In this document: positions 36,524-44,475 of the stretch, in pieces
Layout of the letters: every line of letters begins with the position of its first letter
Position numbering within the stretch: position 1 is the first letter of the stretch
DNA from: Flavobacterium sp. KMS
GTDB taxonomy: Bacteria; Bacteroidota; Bacteroidia; Flavobacteriales; Flavobacteriaceae
Length of the DNA stretch: 64,000 nt
Direction of reading: 5' to 3'
Assembly: GCF_000813005.1 (NCBI RefSeq)
Contig: NZ_JSYP01000017.1
Coordinates: 25,007-89,006 of the forward strand
Position numbers and translations under genes: made by a program
The notes under the pieces: generated by a model
Databases searched by the model: none
The model's input: the letters and a program-made list of their open reading frames with translations, nothing else
What the model was told of the DNA's origin: nothing

Positions 36524-38399
36524 TAGTTATGATGTGGTAATTGTTGGATCTGGAATAGCTGGATCAATAGTGGCAAAATTGCTCACCAATGCAGGAAAAA
36601 AAGTATTGATGCTCGAAGCTGGATTAACAGCAGGTATAGCTATGGATCAGGAAGCTAATTACAAAAATTATCAAGACTATCTTACTACTTTTTATACTGC
36701 TTCCGCAAAAGTACCAAACTCACCTTATCCCGATGTAAAAGATGCACAATCTATAAATGTATTAGACTTACAGGTGATGCAAAAAAACAAGCCATCTACT
36801 AATGGGTATTTAGTACAAATGGGACCATTGCCTTTTGCAAGCGACTGTACCCGTGCTCCTGGTGGTACGACTTTACACTGGTTAGGTACAACACTCCGAA
36901 TGTTACCGAATGATTTTAAAATGAAATCAAAATATGGTGTTGCTGTAGATTGGCCTATTAAATATGAAGATATGAACCGTTACTACGAAATGGCCGAAAA
37001 TGAAATTGGTGTTTCTGGAGATGTAAAGGATCAAAACTATCCTATTGAGCAAAAAAGTATCTATAATAAGGATTACGTACTTCCTATGAAAGGCATCCCG
37101 ATAAGTTATCTCGATAAAGTAATGACTGATGTAATAGACAAAAACAGTAAAATTATACTTAATGATAAAGCATACAAATTGTATTGCATTAGTACGCCAC
37201 AAGGTCGAAATTCTATTCCTAATACAGATTATGATATTGATGGTGTAGCTTGGAATCCGGGTACGAAGAAACTGGATATAACCCGAAACAAATCAAAAGT
37301 AGATTATAATCCTGTGGGGTCAAACTGGGATCCTTATACTGGGCAACGTTGCGAAGGTAATGCAAGCTGCGTTCCTATTTGTCCTGTACAAGCTAAGTAT
37401 AACGCATTAAAAACGCTTAGAAAGTGTGATATGGGAAATCTCTCCATCAAAACACAAGCTGTAGCTTCCCGATTATTAATAAACGAAACTTCTAACTGGA
37501 TAAACGGTGTAGAATATAAAAAATATGTAAACGGTAACTCTAGTAAATACGAAACATTTACTGCCAAAGGAACAATATATGTAATGGCTGCTAGTGCTAT
37601 AGAAAACGCCAAATTACTACTTGCTTCTGGTGCTGCCAATAGTAGTGATCAGGTAGGTCGTAACTTAATGGATCACATGACGGTATTACGATGGGGACTT
37701 GCCAAAGAACCTATTTATCCGTATCGCGGTCCGGGCTCTACTACCAATATTCCAACATTTCGTGATGGAGAATTTCGTAAAGACCATGCCGCATGGATAT
37801 TACCATTGGATAACTGGGGTTGGGCATGGCCTACATTTTCTCCAGGATCAGATGTAAGTGAGGCTGTTAGCGAAGGTGCATTTGGTAAAAAACTACGTGA
37901 TAGAATCGAAGATCGTGTTACCCGACAATTCTTTACTCACTTTGAATGCGAACAAGCTCCCGACCCAAACAATCGTGTAACAATTGATCCTGTATACAAG
38001 GATAATATCGATAATTACAGACCCGTTATTCACTACAACGCAACGGAGTATATGCTAAAAGCTTTTGAGGCATCAGAAATTGTTTCTGAGCAATTGTTTG
38101 ATCAATGTGGTATTAAAGATTTTACAAAGTACAAACCCGGAGTAGACCCTGATTATGTAACCTATAAAGGCAAAGGATACAGTTTTGCAGGTGCTGGACA
38201 TATTGTAGGAACTCACCGCATGGGATTTACTAAGCAAGACTCTGTAGTAGATACAGATATGCGTACCTGGGATCATGAAAACCTTTTTCTTGTGGGCTGT
38301 GGCAATATGCCTACTCTAGGCACCTCCAACCCTACTCTAACAATGTCTGCCCTGACTTTTAAAGCCGCAGAAGCTATTCTTAAACAACTTGAACAATAA
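36513..38399 (+). CDS. GMC-family flavin oxidoreductase (dehydrogenase large subunit)
   Basis: A 628-residue FAD enzyme that oxidises an alcohol or sugar hydroxyl. The N-terminal FAD motif is DVVIVGSGIAGSIVAKLLTN. Next come the GMC signature APGGTTLHWLG, a cysteine-rich CEGNASCVPICPVQAKYNAL (typical of dehydrogenases with this partner), and the C-terminal GAGHIVGTHRMG with GTSNPTLTMSALTFKAAEAI. The His in HIVGTHRMG is the likely catalytic base. The start is ATG at 36513, overlapping the small-subunit stop; the open frame continues upstream to 36411, but there it only reads through the partner gene. No signal peptide is evident. The substrate is unknown. Confidence 0.9.
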   Translation: MENNSYDVVIVGSGIAGSIVAKLLTNAGKKVLMLEAGLTAGIAMDQEANYKNYQDYLTTFYTASAKVPNSPYPDVKDAQSINVLDLQVMQKNKPSTNGYLVQMGPLPFASDCTRAPGGTTLHWLGTTLRMLPNDFKMKSKYGVAVDWPIKYEDMNRYYEMAENEIGVSGDVKDQNYPIEQKSIYNKDYVLPMKGIPISYLDKVMTDVIDKNSKIILNDKAYKLYCISTPQGRNSIPNTDYDIDGVAWNPGTKKLDITRNKSKVDYNPVGSNWDPYTGQRCEGNASCVPICPVQAKYNALKTLRKCDMGNLSIKTQAVASRLLINETSNWINGVEYKKYVNGNSSKYETFTAKGTIYVMAASAIENAKLLLASGAANSSDQVGRNLMDHMTVLRWGLAKEPIYPYRGPGSTTNIPTFRDGEFRKDHAAWILPLDNWGWAWPTFSPGSDVSEAVSEGAFGKKLRDRIEDRVTRQFFTHFECEQAPDPNNRVTIDPVYKDNIDNYRPVIHYNATEYMLKAFEASEIVSEQLFDQCGIKDFTKYKPGVDPDYVTYKGKGYSFAGAGHIVGTHRMGFTKQDSVVDTDMRTWDHENLFLVGCGNMPTLGTSNPTLTMSALTFKAAEAILKQLEQ

Positions 38400-38406
38400 T
38401 TAAATC

Positions 38407-39636
38407 ATGGAAAATAATTTCTTTCAAAAAAATAATCCGAAGCGTCAGAAACTAATCAAGCCTCTCACCCATTTGGACACGCCACAAGAAATCGCAAACT
38501 CGATTGCTCTACAAGGCGACGCTTTGCAAATTCAAGATCTTCCTGTTCAGCTAAAAATGTCTCAGGATGATGTAATGAACTATATCAAAGATATAAAACA
38601 TCTTCAGCGATGCCTTAGGACTGCATTGCAACTAGAACTTTCGACAATACCACCTTATCTATGCGGACTTTACACCATAAAAGAGGGGAGCAATGTCGAG
38701 GCTGCTGCGCTAATACGAAGCGTAGTTGTAGAGGAAATGTTGCACATGATATTAGTATCTAATATTCTTAATGCAATCACTGATCCTAAAAGTATAAAAA
38801 AAGGTGAAAAACTTTTTAATGTAAAAGATATCATCCCTTCCTACCCTACTTTTTTGCCCGGAGATATTCGACCAGTTGTTCCCGAAGGAGCACCAGCATT
38901 TAAAGTACACTTGCTTAAATTTTCTAAAGAAGCATTAGAAGAATTTTCTACGATCGAAAGACCATCGGATCCTAATGCGCCAATTACAAAGAATTTTGAT
39001 AGTATAGGACAATTTTATGAAGCCATACGATATGGTTTAGAACGCCTGAACCGAGAATCGGAAGGCAAAATATTTAAAGGAGATCCTAAACGCCAGATAA
39101 CTCCTGAGCATTATTATGGTAGTGGTGGTAAGATTACAAAAGTTACAAACTATGAAGAGGCTGAAGAAGCCATTGATGAAATCGTTGGTCAAGGCGAAGG
39201 TATAGACGGAACTATTGCTACAGATCATGTGATGTTTGGAGAAGATATTGAATATGCACATTACTTCAAGTTTCAGGAAATAAGTTATGGGCGTATGTAT
39301 AGTGCCAATGATACTAATTTTCAGATGCCAGTAAGAAGCGTACCTACAGGCCGCCCGTTTACCGTAAGTTGGTCATCGGTTTATAATATGAAAGCAAATC
39401 CTAAAATGAAAGATTATAAAGATAATCCCGAACTATTACAAAAAGCCATTGATTTTAATAAAGTATATGTAACCCTGCTTAATAATATAAATGATGCTGT
39501 AAGCGGTAATCCCGATTTACTAATAAAAGGTATTGCGGTAATGTATGACCTTAAATATAAAGCTTTGGAATTATTAAATATTCCGTTAGCAAATGGAGAA
39601 TGTGCAGGACCAACATTTGAATATGTAGAAGTATAA
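38407..39636 (+). CDS. Ferritin-like (VioB/RebD iminophenyl-pyruvate dimer synthase-type) protein
   Basis: A 409-residue protein of the ferritin-like family PF12902, known from RebD and VioB, which couple amino-acid-derived imines in indolocarbazole and violacein synthesis. The first iron-ligand helices read LRTALQLELSTIPPYLCGLY and SVVVEEMLHMILVSNIL (Glu, then ExxH). A second pair is EDIEYAHYFKFQEISYG near 280. These give the Glu/His set for a metal centre. It starts 8 bases after the GMC gene. VioB and RebD are about 1000 residues; this stand-alone version is shorter, so its reaction may differ and I would not call it an IPD synthase. Role in the operon unknown. Confidence 0.82.
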   Translation: MENNFFQKNNPKRQKLIKPLTHLDTPQEIANSIALQGDALQIQDLPVQLKMSQDDVMNYIKDIKHLQRCLRTALQLELSTIPPYLCGLYTIKEGSNVEAAALIRSVVVEEMLHMILVSNILNAITDPKSIKKGEKLFNVKDIIPSYPTFLPGDIRPVVPEGAPAFKVHLLKFSKEALEEFSTIERPSDPNAPITKNFDSIGQFYEAIRYGLERLNRESEGKIFKGDPKRQITPEHYYGSGGKITKVTNYEEAEEAIDEIVGQGEGIDGTIATDHVMFGEDIEYAHYFKFQEISYGRMYSANDTNFQMPVRSVPTGRPFTVSWSSVYNMKANPKMKDYKDNPELLQKAIDFNKVYVTLLNNINDAVSGNPDLLIKGIAVMYDLKYKALELLNIPLANGECAGPTFEYVEV

Positions 39637-39687
39637 TCTCTTTAAACTAATATTTTAATTCATCTATAAACTAAATACAAACCAATT

Positions 39688-40044
39688 ATGTATTATCCCC
39701 TAATCGCAAAATGGACCATTTTACCCGGAAATGAAGTTAAAGCAACTGCAGCTTTAAAAAAACTTGCTCAGGATGTAAATGAAAAAGAACCCGAAACATT
39801 ATTGTATATGGTACATATTCCTAATTTTAATGAAAAAAGTTTACCCACGCCTCCAGCTGGCGAAGTTGTATTCTGGGAAATCTACGAAAATCAAGATGCA
39901 TTTTTTAAACATGTAGAAGGGCCAATATTTAAAGAATTTGTAAAGACATACGGCGGCTTATTCTTAAATGATTTTAATGAACGAGTATTTATGATTACAG
40001 AAGTCTTGACCCAGATTGAGGGATTTAGCCGAAAAGCTTTTTAA
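39688..40044 (+). CDS. Antibiotic biosynthesis monooxygenase (ABM) domain protein
   Basis: A 118-residue dimeric alpha+beta barrel protein of the ABM/YgiN type. The N-terminal strand YYPLIAKWTILPGNEVKATA, then TLLYMVHIPNFNE and VVFWEIYENQDAFFKHVEGP, and the final strand VFMITEVL, are typical. Members act on quinols, polyketides or heme without metals. It is the last gene of the four-gene + strand operon, 51 bases after the ferritin-like gene, so it probably works on the product or substrate of the same pathway. Substrate not known. Confidence 0.8.
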   Translation: MYYPLIAKWTILPGNEVKATAALKKLAQDVNEKEPETLLYMVHIPNFNEKSLPTPPAGEVVFWEIYENQDAFFKHVEGPIFKEFVKTYGGLFLNDFNERVFMITEVLTQIEGFSRKAF

Positions 40045-40376
40045 ACTCATAATCTACCAATGAGATTAATCCCTTTTGAGTATGCTGTAGAGGTGCCGTA
40101 AAGTCTGGAATTGTTGCAGGAATAGAAATGAACGTGAAAAAATCATTTAGCAAAAAACATTCAAATGTGCTGTACAGCCTATTGGCTGACATAATTAGAT
40201 GATTCCTGACCTTTTTTTGTAAAAAAAATCACCCTATTAATTGAAAAAAAACTTCGTTTTTAGTGTAATTTTAAGCTATTATTATGTTTTAAAGTCCCTA
40301 AAACATTAGGATTGTGTGCTTTGAAAAAAAATAATGATTTTAACAGCAAATTATTTAGTACTTACGAACAAAATTT
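40045..40376. other. Spacer after the GMC operon
   Basis: About 330 bases without a credible gene; the mixed-composition sequence (40045-40200) may be the remains of a leader or trailer. No terminator hairpin with a T-run was found after the ABM gene. The region ends in the promoter of the histone-like gene. Confidence 0.5.
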
Positions 40377-40384
40377 TACTTTTG
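40377..40384 (+). promoter_or_regulatory. Candidate -7 element for the histone H1-like gene
   Basis: TACTTTTG matches TAnnTTTG exactly and would give a leader of about 20 bases before the ATG at 40411. No TTG is seen 17-23 bases upstream. Confidence 0.45.
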
Positions 40385-40410
40385 CGCCTTAATTAAATAA
40401 AAGCATTATC

Positions 40411-40587
40411 ATGAACGACTTATTCGCCAAAATTACAACTGAATTCGAAACATTCAAAAATGAATATGAGTCTTTAATGGACAAAGGTGTGAAAGCAGCT
40501 GGACCAAGAGCTCGTAAATCAACTTTAGAATTAGAGAAATTATTAAAAGAATTTAGAAAAGTTTCTGTAGAAGAATCTAAAAAATAA
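40411..40587 (+). CDS. Small histone H1-like basic protein
   Basis: A 58-residue protein, too short for most gene lists. It starts MNDLFAKITTEFETFKNEY and ends in LEKLLKEFRKVSVEESKK; the middle KGVKAAGPRARKSTLELEK is strongly basic. This matches the short flavobacterial proteins annotated as histone H1 or Hc1-like, thought to bind DNA or RNA through the basic RARK segment. The codon use looks like a real gene, it has a plausible promoter and a strong terminator directly after it, so it is transcribed as a single-gene unit. Function in the cell is not established. Confidence 0.85.
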   Translation: MNDLFAKITTEFETFKNEYESLMDKGVKAAGPRARKSTLELEKLLKEFRKVSVEESKK

Positions 40588-40604
40588 ATTTATTCTCAAG
40601 TTAA

Positions 40605-40643
40605 AAAGCCCTCCTGAATTTGATTCTGGAGGGCTTTCTTTTT
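40605..40643 (+). terminator. Terminator of the histone H1-like gene
   Basis: A perfect 10-bp stem, AAAGCCCTCC (40605-40614) and GGAGGGCTTT (40628-40637), is followed by a T-rich run. It is 18 bases after the stop codon. Confidence 0.9.
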
Positions 40644-40676
40644 TACTACAACACTGTAATTATATTCTATTAATAT

Positions 40677-41660
40677 TTAACTATTTAGTGATGGAAAGTG
40701 AGGCAAGACTTCCTCTGCCAGTTCATCAATAATTTCTGGTATTGGTCGTTTACTGAACTGAATACCTAATGCTGCATGATTTACACCAGCTTCTTGCCAT
40801 TCTGACAATAAATCGATAAGTCCTAATCTTCCTGTTTTTAGTACAAATCCTCCTCTTAGTGGTGTTCTGGGGAAATATGGATCTTCATCCAACTCAATCC
40901 ATTCGTTAGTCATATGTGGTTTGAATTGCTGGTTCGGAATAAGTTCTCTCCAAGCATTTATTTTTTCGCCCAAGCGAATCGTATCATTTTTATGAGCTGT
41001 AGCTCCTGGATATGTAATCCAGCCATCGCTATTATTTGCTATCCATTCTAATGATTGCTGACTTGATCCAGTAACAAAAGCCGGAATGGATTTTGCCACA
41101 GGTTTAGGAAGCAGATCTACACCATTTAGATAAGCTAATTCAGAATTTATTTTAGGGAATGATTCTTGGCTTATTTGACGGAATTCTTGTAATATTTGCC
41201 TAAAACGTTCCCCACGTTTTTCAAAAGGCAGTCCGAATGCAGGAAATTCGGCAGCACGATCACCAGAACCAACTCCGAGGATTAATCTGTTATTTGATAA
41301 TTGATCCAAAGATGCAGTAATTTTAGCCAAGGCGATTGGATGCCAAAAAGGCAATACAATACTTCCTGTACCTAAAGCTACATTTTTGGTTTGTCCCGCA
41401 AGGTATGAGAGATAAGTAAATGCATCATATACCTGACCAGCATCGCCAAAACTAGGATCAAACAATGGAATATCTCGTACCCAGATAGCGCCAAAATTCT
41501 TTTCGTCAATTTGTTTGATATAGCTAGTGTGATTATTAAAGATTGTAAGATCTCCAGCATAAAGATCTAGTGGCAAAAAAAGACCTATTGTTAATTTGTT
41601 TGGAGCATAAATGCGGTTGAATGCTTTGTGATTTTCGAAAGTTCTTATTGAATTTTCCAT
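40677..41660 (-). CDS. Luciferase-like oxidoreductase (TIGR03571-type)
   Basis: A 327-residue LLM-class flavin oxidoreductase. It has NKLTIGLFLPLD near 22, FGAIWVRDIPLFDPSFGDAG near 57, VALGTGSIVLPFWHPIALAK near 92-112, NRLILGVGSGDRAAEFPAFG near 124-143, and SIPAFVTGSSQQSLEWIANN. This combination resembles the TIGR03571 (BA3436-type) subgroup. It shares an operator with the neighbouring ArsR regulator, so it is probably controlled by it. The substrate is unknown. Only distantly similar to the LLM gene at 28355, so it is not a recent duplicate. Confidence 0.9.
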   Translation of the reverse strand: MENSIRTFENHKAFNRIYAPNKLTIGLFLPLDLYAGDLTIFNNHTSYIKQIDEKNFGAIWVRDIPLFDPSFGDAGQVYDAFTYLSYLAGQTKNVALGTGSIVLPFWHPIALAKITASLDQLSNNRLILGVGSGDRAAEFPAFGLPFEKRGERFRQILQEFRQISQESFPKINSELAYLNGVDLLPKPVAKSIPAFVTGSSQQSLEWIANNSDGWITYPGATAHKNDTIRLGEKINAWRELIPNQQFKPHMTNEWIELDEDPYFPRTPLRGGFVLKTGRLGLIDLLSEWQEAGVNHAALGIQFSKRPIPEIIDELAEEVLPHFPSLNS

Positions 41661-41692
41661 ATTAATGTAATTTTAATGTTTGTGAGCTTTTG

Positions 41693-41743
41693 CAAAATTA
41701 TTTTCAATATTCTTATATTATTAGATATCTAGAATTATAGATA
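41693..41743 (-). promoter_or_regulatory. Promoter and ArsR operator of the second LLM gene
   Basis: A - strand TAATTTTG (41700-41693) is a -7 element. The 18-base near-palindrome TATCTAGAATTATAGATA at 41726-41743 covers the place of the -33 element. It is almost identical to the one in front of the ArsR gene (42146-42163). A repressor bound here would block the polymerase. Confidence 0.65.
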
Positions 41744-41838
41744 TTATATAGTTTAAAAAAAAGAACTTATAAGTTCTTTCCTCTGTTATTTTAAATCAAC
41801 ATCCTAAAATATTCTTTTTGTTATTATAAAAACAAAAA

Positions 41839-42138
41839 TTATAAGGCTTGTTTAATGTAATCTCCTAATTCCTGGATTTTTTCTTCATTACGTTTGTAGT
41901 AAGTCCATTGCCCTTCTCTCACTGATTTTAGTAAGCCGGCACTAACCATTGACGATAGATACGATGATGTTGTAGATTGAGAAATACCTGCTTTTTTTTG
42001 TATAACACTCATACATACCCCATAATCCTTTACCTCTGGTTCTATATCCTCAATTGCAAAATGAGCATGCGGATCCTTTAACCATGATAAAATGAGTATA
42101 CGATGCTCATTAGACAACATTTTAAACAATTCAATCAT
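41839..42138 (-). CDS. ArsR-family winged-helix repressor
   Basis: A 99-residue DNA-binding protein with MIELFKMLSNEHRILILSWL at the N-terminus and an ArsR-type recognition helix (KAGISQSTTSSYLSSMVSAG, then LLKSVREGQWTYYKRNEEKI). It has no obvious metal-binding Cys pair, so the inducer is probably organic or redox. The ATG at 42138 is preferred to 42174, since the 12 extra residues are poorly coded and cover the operator at 42146. It is upstream of the LLM gene on the same strand, with a matching operator in front of both genes, so it is likely to repress itself and its neighbour. Confidence 0.87.
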   Translation of the reverse strand: MIELFKMLSNEHRILILSWLKDPHAHFAIEDIEPEVKDYGVCMSVIQKKAGISQSTTSSYLSSMVSAGLLKSVREGQWTYYKRNEEKIQELGDYIKQAL

Positions 42139-42145
42139 ATCTAGA

Positions 42146-42163
42146 TATCTATAATTATCGATA
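42146..42163. promoter_or_regulatory. ArsR operator in front of its own gene
   Basis: TATCTATAATTATCGATA is an 18-base near-palindrome (16 of 18 symmetric), 8 bases upstream of the chosen start. It differs from the LLM operator at 2 of 18 positions, and the shared sequence extends 4 bases on one side (TAGA). The two copies in this short interval point to a real regulon of at least two genes. Confidence 0.7.
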
Positions 42164-42315
42164 CAAAGGAACAAATAAATACTTTTACTATCAAAAAAAT
42201 TAACCCAAAATCTATATCATATTTTATTACTGTAACAATTTAGAATCCCTTTTATCTGTTTTACTAACTTTTTATTAGTCATTAAATCAAAGCGAGATTT
42301 GTAATATTATAAACC

Positions 42316-42360
42316 AAAAGCCCTCAAAAATTAAATTCTGGAGGACTTTCTTTTTTACTA
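42316..42360 (+). repeat. Decayed copy of the histone-gene terminator
   Basis: The sequence here (AAAAGCCCTC...GAGGACTTT then TTTTTTACTACAA) resembles the terminator of the H1-like gene at 40605-40643, including the shared TTCTGGAGG and CTTTCTTTTTTACTACAA. One arm position no longer pairs. No + strand gene precedes it, so it appears to be left over from a duplication. Confidence 0.5.
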
Positions 42361-42388
42361 CAAGTAACTATGTTTATTCTATTTTAAA

Positions 42389-42760
42389 TCAACATGCTAT
42401 CGATTCAGAATTTATATTTTTTTCTGATAATTTTGATTGATCTTCTGTAATTGCATGAAGTGCTTTTTCTTTTAAAAATTCAATTCCCTGATCGCGCGAA
42501 ATTCTATCATCGTACATTTTACTCATTCCGATAATTTTTCCGTTAAAGGCCTTTAAGTTGAAATAAACCTTATTATCAGAAATTGTTTTTTTGTAAAACT
42601 TTGTGCTGTCTTGTGAATTTGTTTTTACAGATTCAATTCCTTTCTCGCACATAAATTTTCTTGTGTATCCGCTGCTTCTTAAAAGTATCTCTCCTTCTTT
42701 ATTTATAAATTCAAACTGAAACTCATCATTTGTATTTTTTGTAATTACAAATTTCTCCAT
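42389..42760 (-). CDS. DUF1508 (YegP-like) protein, two tandem domains
   Basis: A 123-residue cytoplasmic protein made of two copies of the YegP fold. The first reads FVITKNTNDEFQFEFINKEG, then EILLRSSGYTRKFMCEKGIE. The second, FYKKTISDNKVYFNLKAFNG, then KIIGMSKMYDDRISRDQGIE. DUF1508 proteins are common and small; a clear biochemical role has not been shown. It is followed by the decayed terminator copy and lies downstream of the PAS kinase gene on the same strand (36-base gap), which may place it in the same transcript. Confidence 0.87.
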   Translation of the reverse strand: MEKFVITKNTNDEFQFEFINKEGEILLRSSGYTRKFMCEKGIESVKTNSQDSTKFYKKTISDNKVYFNLKAFNGKIIGMSKMYDDRISRDQGIEFLKEKALHAITEDQSKLSEKNINSESIAC

Positions 42761-42796
42761 TTTTAAAACTATTATCTATTATATATTCTATTCTTT

Positions 42797-44020
42797 TTAA
42801 TCATTGAATGTCACTGTAAACGTACTTCCCACCCCAACTTCACTTGCGACGTTTACAGCTCCATTCATTGATTCAATCTGGTTTTTTGTTATATACAAAC
42901 CTATTCCGTGTGCATCTTCATGTTTATGGAATGTTTTATACATGTCAAACAACAAATCCCCGTGTTTTTTTAAATCTATTCCCAAACCATTATCAGTTAT
43001 AGTAAATGTTTTTTTGCCATTTTCTATAAAGAAATTAAATTCAATTATTAAAGCTCTTTCCGGATCAGCATACTTAATAGCATTGGTGCAAAAATTCAAT
43101 AAGACGCTTTCCAGATAAGCCGGATTAAAATTAATTGTAGCTTCTTCTGGGATGTTATTTATAATTGTACCAAAATTTTTGTATTTGTATGCACTTACTA
43201 TATCAAGTACTTTCTTTAAATATGAATTTAAGTTTAATGGTTTTACAATAATATTTTGGTTATTCTGAATATTTACAATTTGAGATAAATCGGCAATTGT
43301 ATTATTCAAATCATTCGATACGGTTCTTAAATAACTAAATGCTTCACTGTTTTCCATGCCTTTATTTTCGGCATCGATCATATCCAAAAGCAATTTTAAA
43401 TTCCCTGCATGCGAGTTTAAATTGTGTGCCACTATATGAGAAAAGTTCAATAACTGGCTATTCTTTTCACTGTATAGCTTCATTGTTTTTACCAACTCCA
43501 ATTCTTTTTCTTTCTGAGTAGTAATATCAGTATGAGTACCTATTACTCTTAATGGCTTTCCTTTATAATCACGCTCTATAACTTCTCCTCTATCTAAAAT
43601 CCATTTGTATTTTCCGCTAGAGGTTAATACTCTATGAAAATTTTCATAAAACGGAGTCTTATTATCAAAATGCTCATTTATAGTAGCGTAATATTCTTCC
43701 AGATCATCTGGATGTACAATTTCATCCCAACGTTCTGGATTATCAAAAATATCAGTAGAATTTATTTCCAGGATTTTAAAAGATTGTGACGAATAATAAA
43801 CAGTATTCGTTTTTAAATCCCAATCCCAAACACCCGTGTTTGAAGCTTCCAGAGCAAATTGAAATCTTTCTTCCAGTACTTTGAATTTCAATTCCTGAGC
43901 TCTCAACTCTTTTATATTCGAAACCTTACTATAAAACATACGGTTTCCGTCCTCACGAAATTTTGAAGGGAAGCTATTCATAGCTCTATAACCATCCTTA
44001 TTGTAAATATCAAACATCAT
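42797..44020 (-). CDS. PAS-domain sensor histidine kinase
   Basis: A 407-residue soluble sensor kinase with no membrane segment. A PAS domain (about 48-165) contains FALEASNTGVWDWDLKTNTV and ERDYKGKPLRVIGTHTDITT. A phospho-acceptor helix follows (LLNFSHIVAHNLNSHAGNLK), then a HATPase domain with the N box NFCTNAIKYAD near 305 and G boxes GLGIDLKKHG and HGIGLYITKNQIESMNG. It is expected to sense a cytoplasmic signal and to pass phosphate to a response regulator, none of which is next to it; the LuxR regulator 530 bases upstream is a possibility. Weak sites resembling GTAGTA-N4-TACTAC lie at 44115-44152. Confidence 0.9.
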   Translation of the reverse strand: MMFDIYNKDGYRAMNSFPSKFREDGNRMFYSKVSNIKELRAQELKFKVLEERFQFALEASNTGVWDWDLKTNTVYYSSQSFKILEINSTDIFDNPERWDEIVHPDDLEEYYATINEHFDNKTPFYENFHRVLTSSGKYKWILDRGEVIERDYKGKPLRVIGTHTDITTQKEKELELVKTMKLYSEKNSQLLNFSHIVAHNLNSHAGNLKLLLDMIDAENKGMENSEAFSYLRTVSNDLNNTIADLSQIVNIQNNQNIIVKPLNLNSYLKKVLDIVSAYKYKNFGTIINNIPEEATINFNPAYLESVLLNFCTNAIKYADPERALIIEFNFFIENGKKTFTITDNGLGIDLKKHGDLLFDMYKTFHKHEDAHGIGLYITKNQIESMNGAVNVASEVGVGSTFTVTFND

Positions 44021-44114
44021 ATCTCTTCGCTACTAAATTCATCGACAATAAAACAAAAAAGAAATTATCTCTTAATGTCCTTCACAAAGATACTAGCAAT
44101 GAAATCAATAGTTT

Positions 44115-44152
44115 ATAGTACATCGTACCACTTTATATAGAACTTGTACTAC
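44115..44152. promoter_or_regulatory. Degenerate TAGTA/TACTA dyads upstream of the PAS kinase
   Basis: ATAGAA-CTTG-TACTAC (44137-44152) keeps the intact right hexamer of the GTAGTA-N4-TACTAC dyad and its 4-base spacing. ATAGTA-CATCG-TACCAC (44115-44131) is a near match with spacer 5. The first is also 14 of 16 identical to a dyad at 47418-47433. Confidence 0.35.
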
Positions 44153-44173
44153 ATGATTATGGGCATTAAACAC

Positions 44174-44213
44174 AAAGGCTCGCAAAACTATTGATGAAGC
44201 TTTGCGAGCCTTT
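44174..44213. terminator. Perfect 13-bp stem hairpin in the spacer
   Basis: AAAGGCTCGCAAA (44174-44186) pairs perfectly with TTTGCGAGCCTTT (44201-44213). A T-rich stretch follows weakly on the + strand. No + strand gene precedes it, so it is either a remnant terminator or part of a mobile repeat. Confidence 0.5.
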
Positions 44214-44460
44214 CTCTAATTGCGGTTAATTCAGCATACTAAAAAACAGATTATAGATGCAGATTACGCAGACGCACTGCGGTGCGTCTCTACACCAATT
44301 GAAACACATACAAAATACAATCCATCCATTTACACACGATACTTTGCGCTCTTTGCGGTTAACTCTAAGCTAGATCATAGTTTTTTTTACCGCAAAACAC
44401 ACAAATTTTTTATAAGTAAGATTCTATAAAATCGCGGAGTTCGCTAAGCTTTGTATTCTT
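44214..44460. repeat. Spacer filled with TTTGCGGTTAA-type repeats
   Basis: Phrases of the spacer-repeat family occur here: TGCGGTTAATTC at 44221, AGACGCACTGCGGTGCGTCT at 44270-44289 (identical at 29579), TTTGCGCTCTTTGCGGTTAA near 44343 and ACCGCAAAACACAC near 44391. A 69-codon open frame at 44220-44429 reads only these repeats and I do not accept it as a gene. This completes the 529-base gap. Confidence 0.65.
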
Positions 44461-44475
44461 TATTTTTTAAGACAA

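Noticed and set aside
44220..44429. Open frame of 69 codons on the + strand
   Set aside because: Composed of spacer-repeat phrases, with no family features and no promoter.
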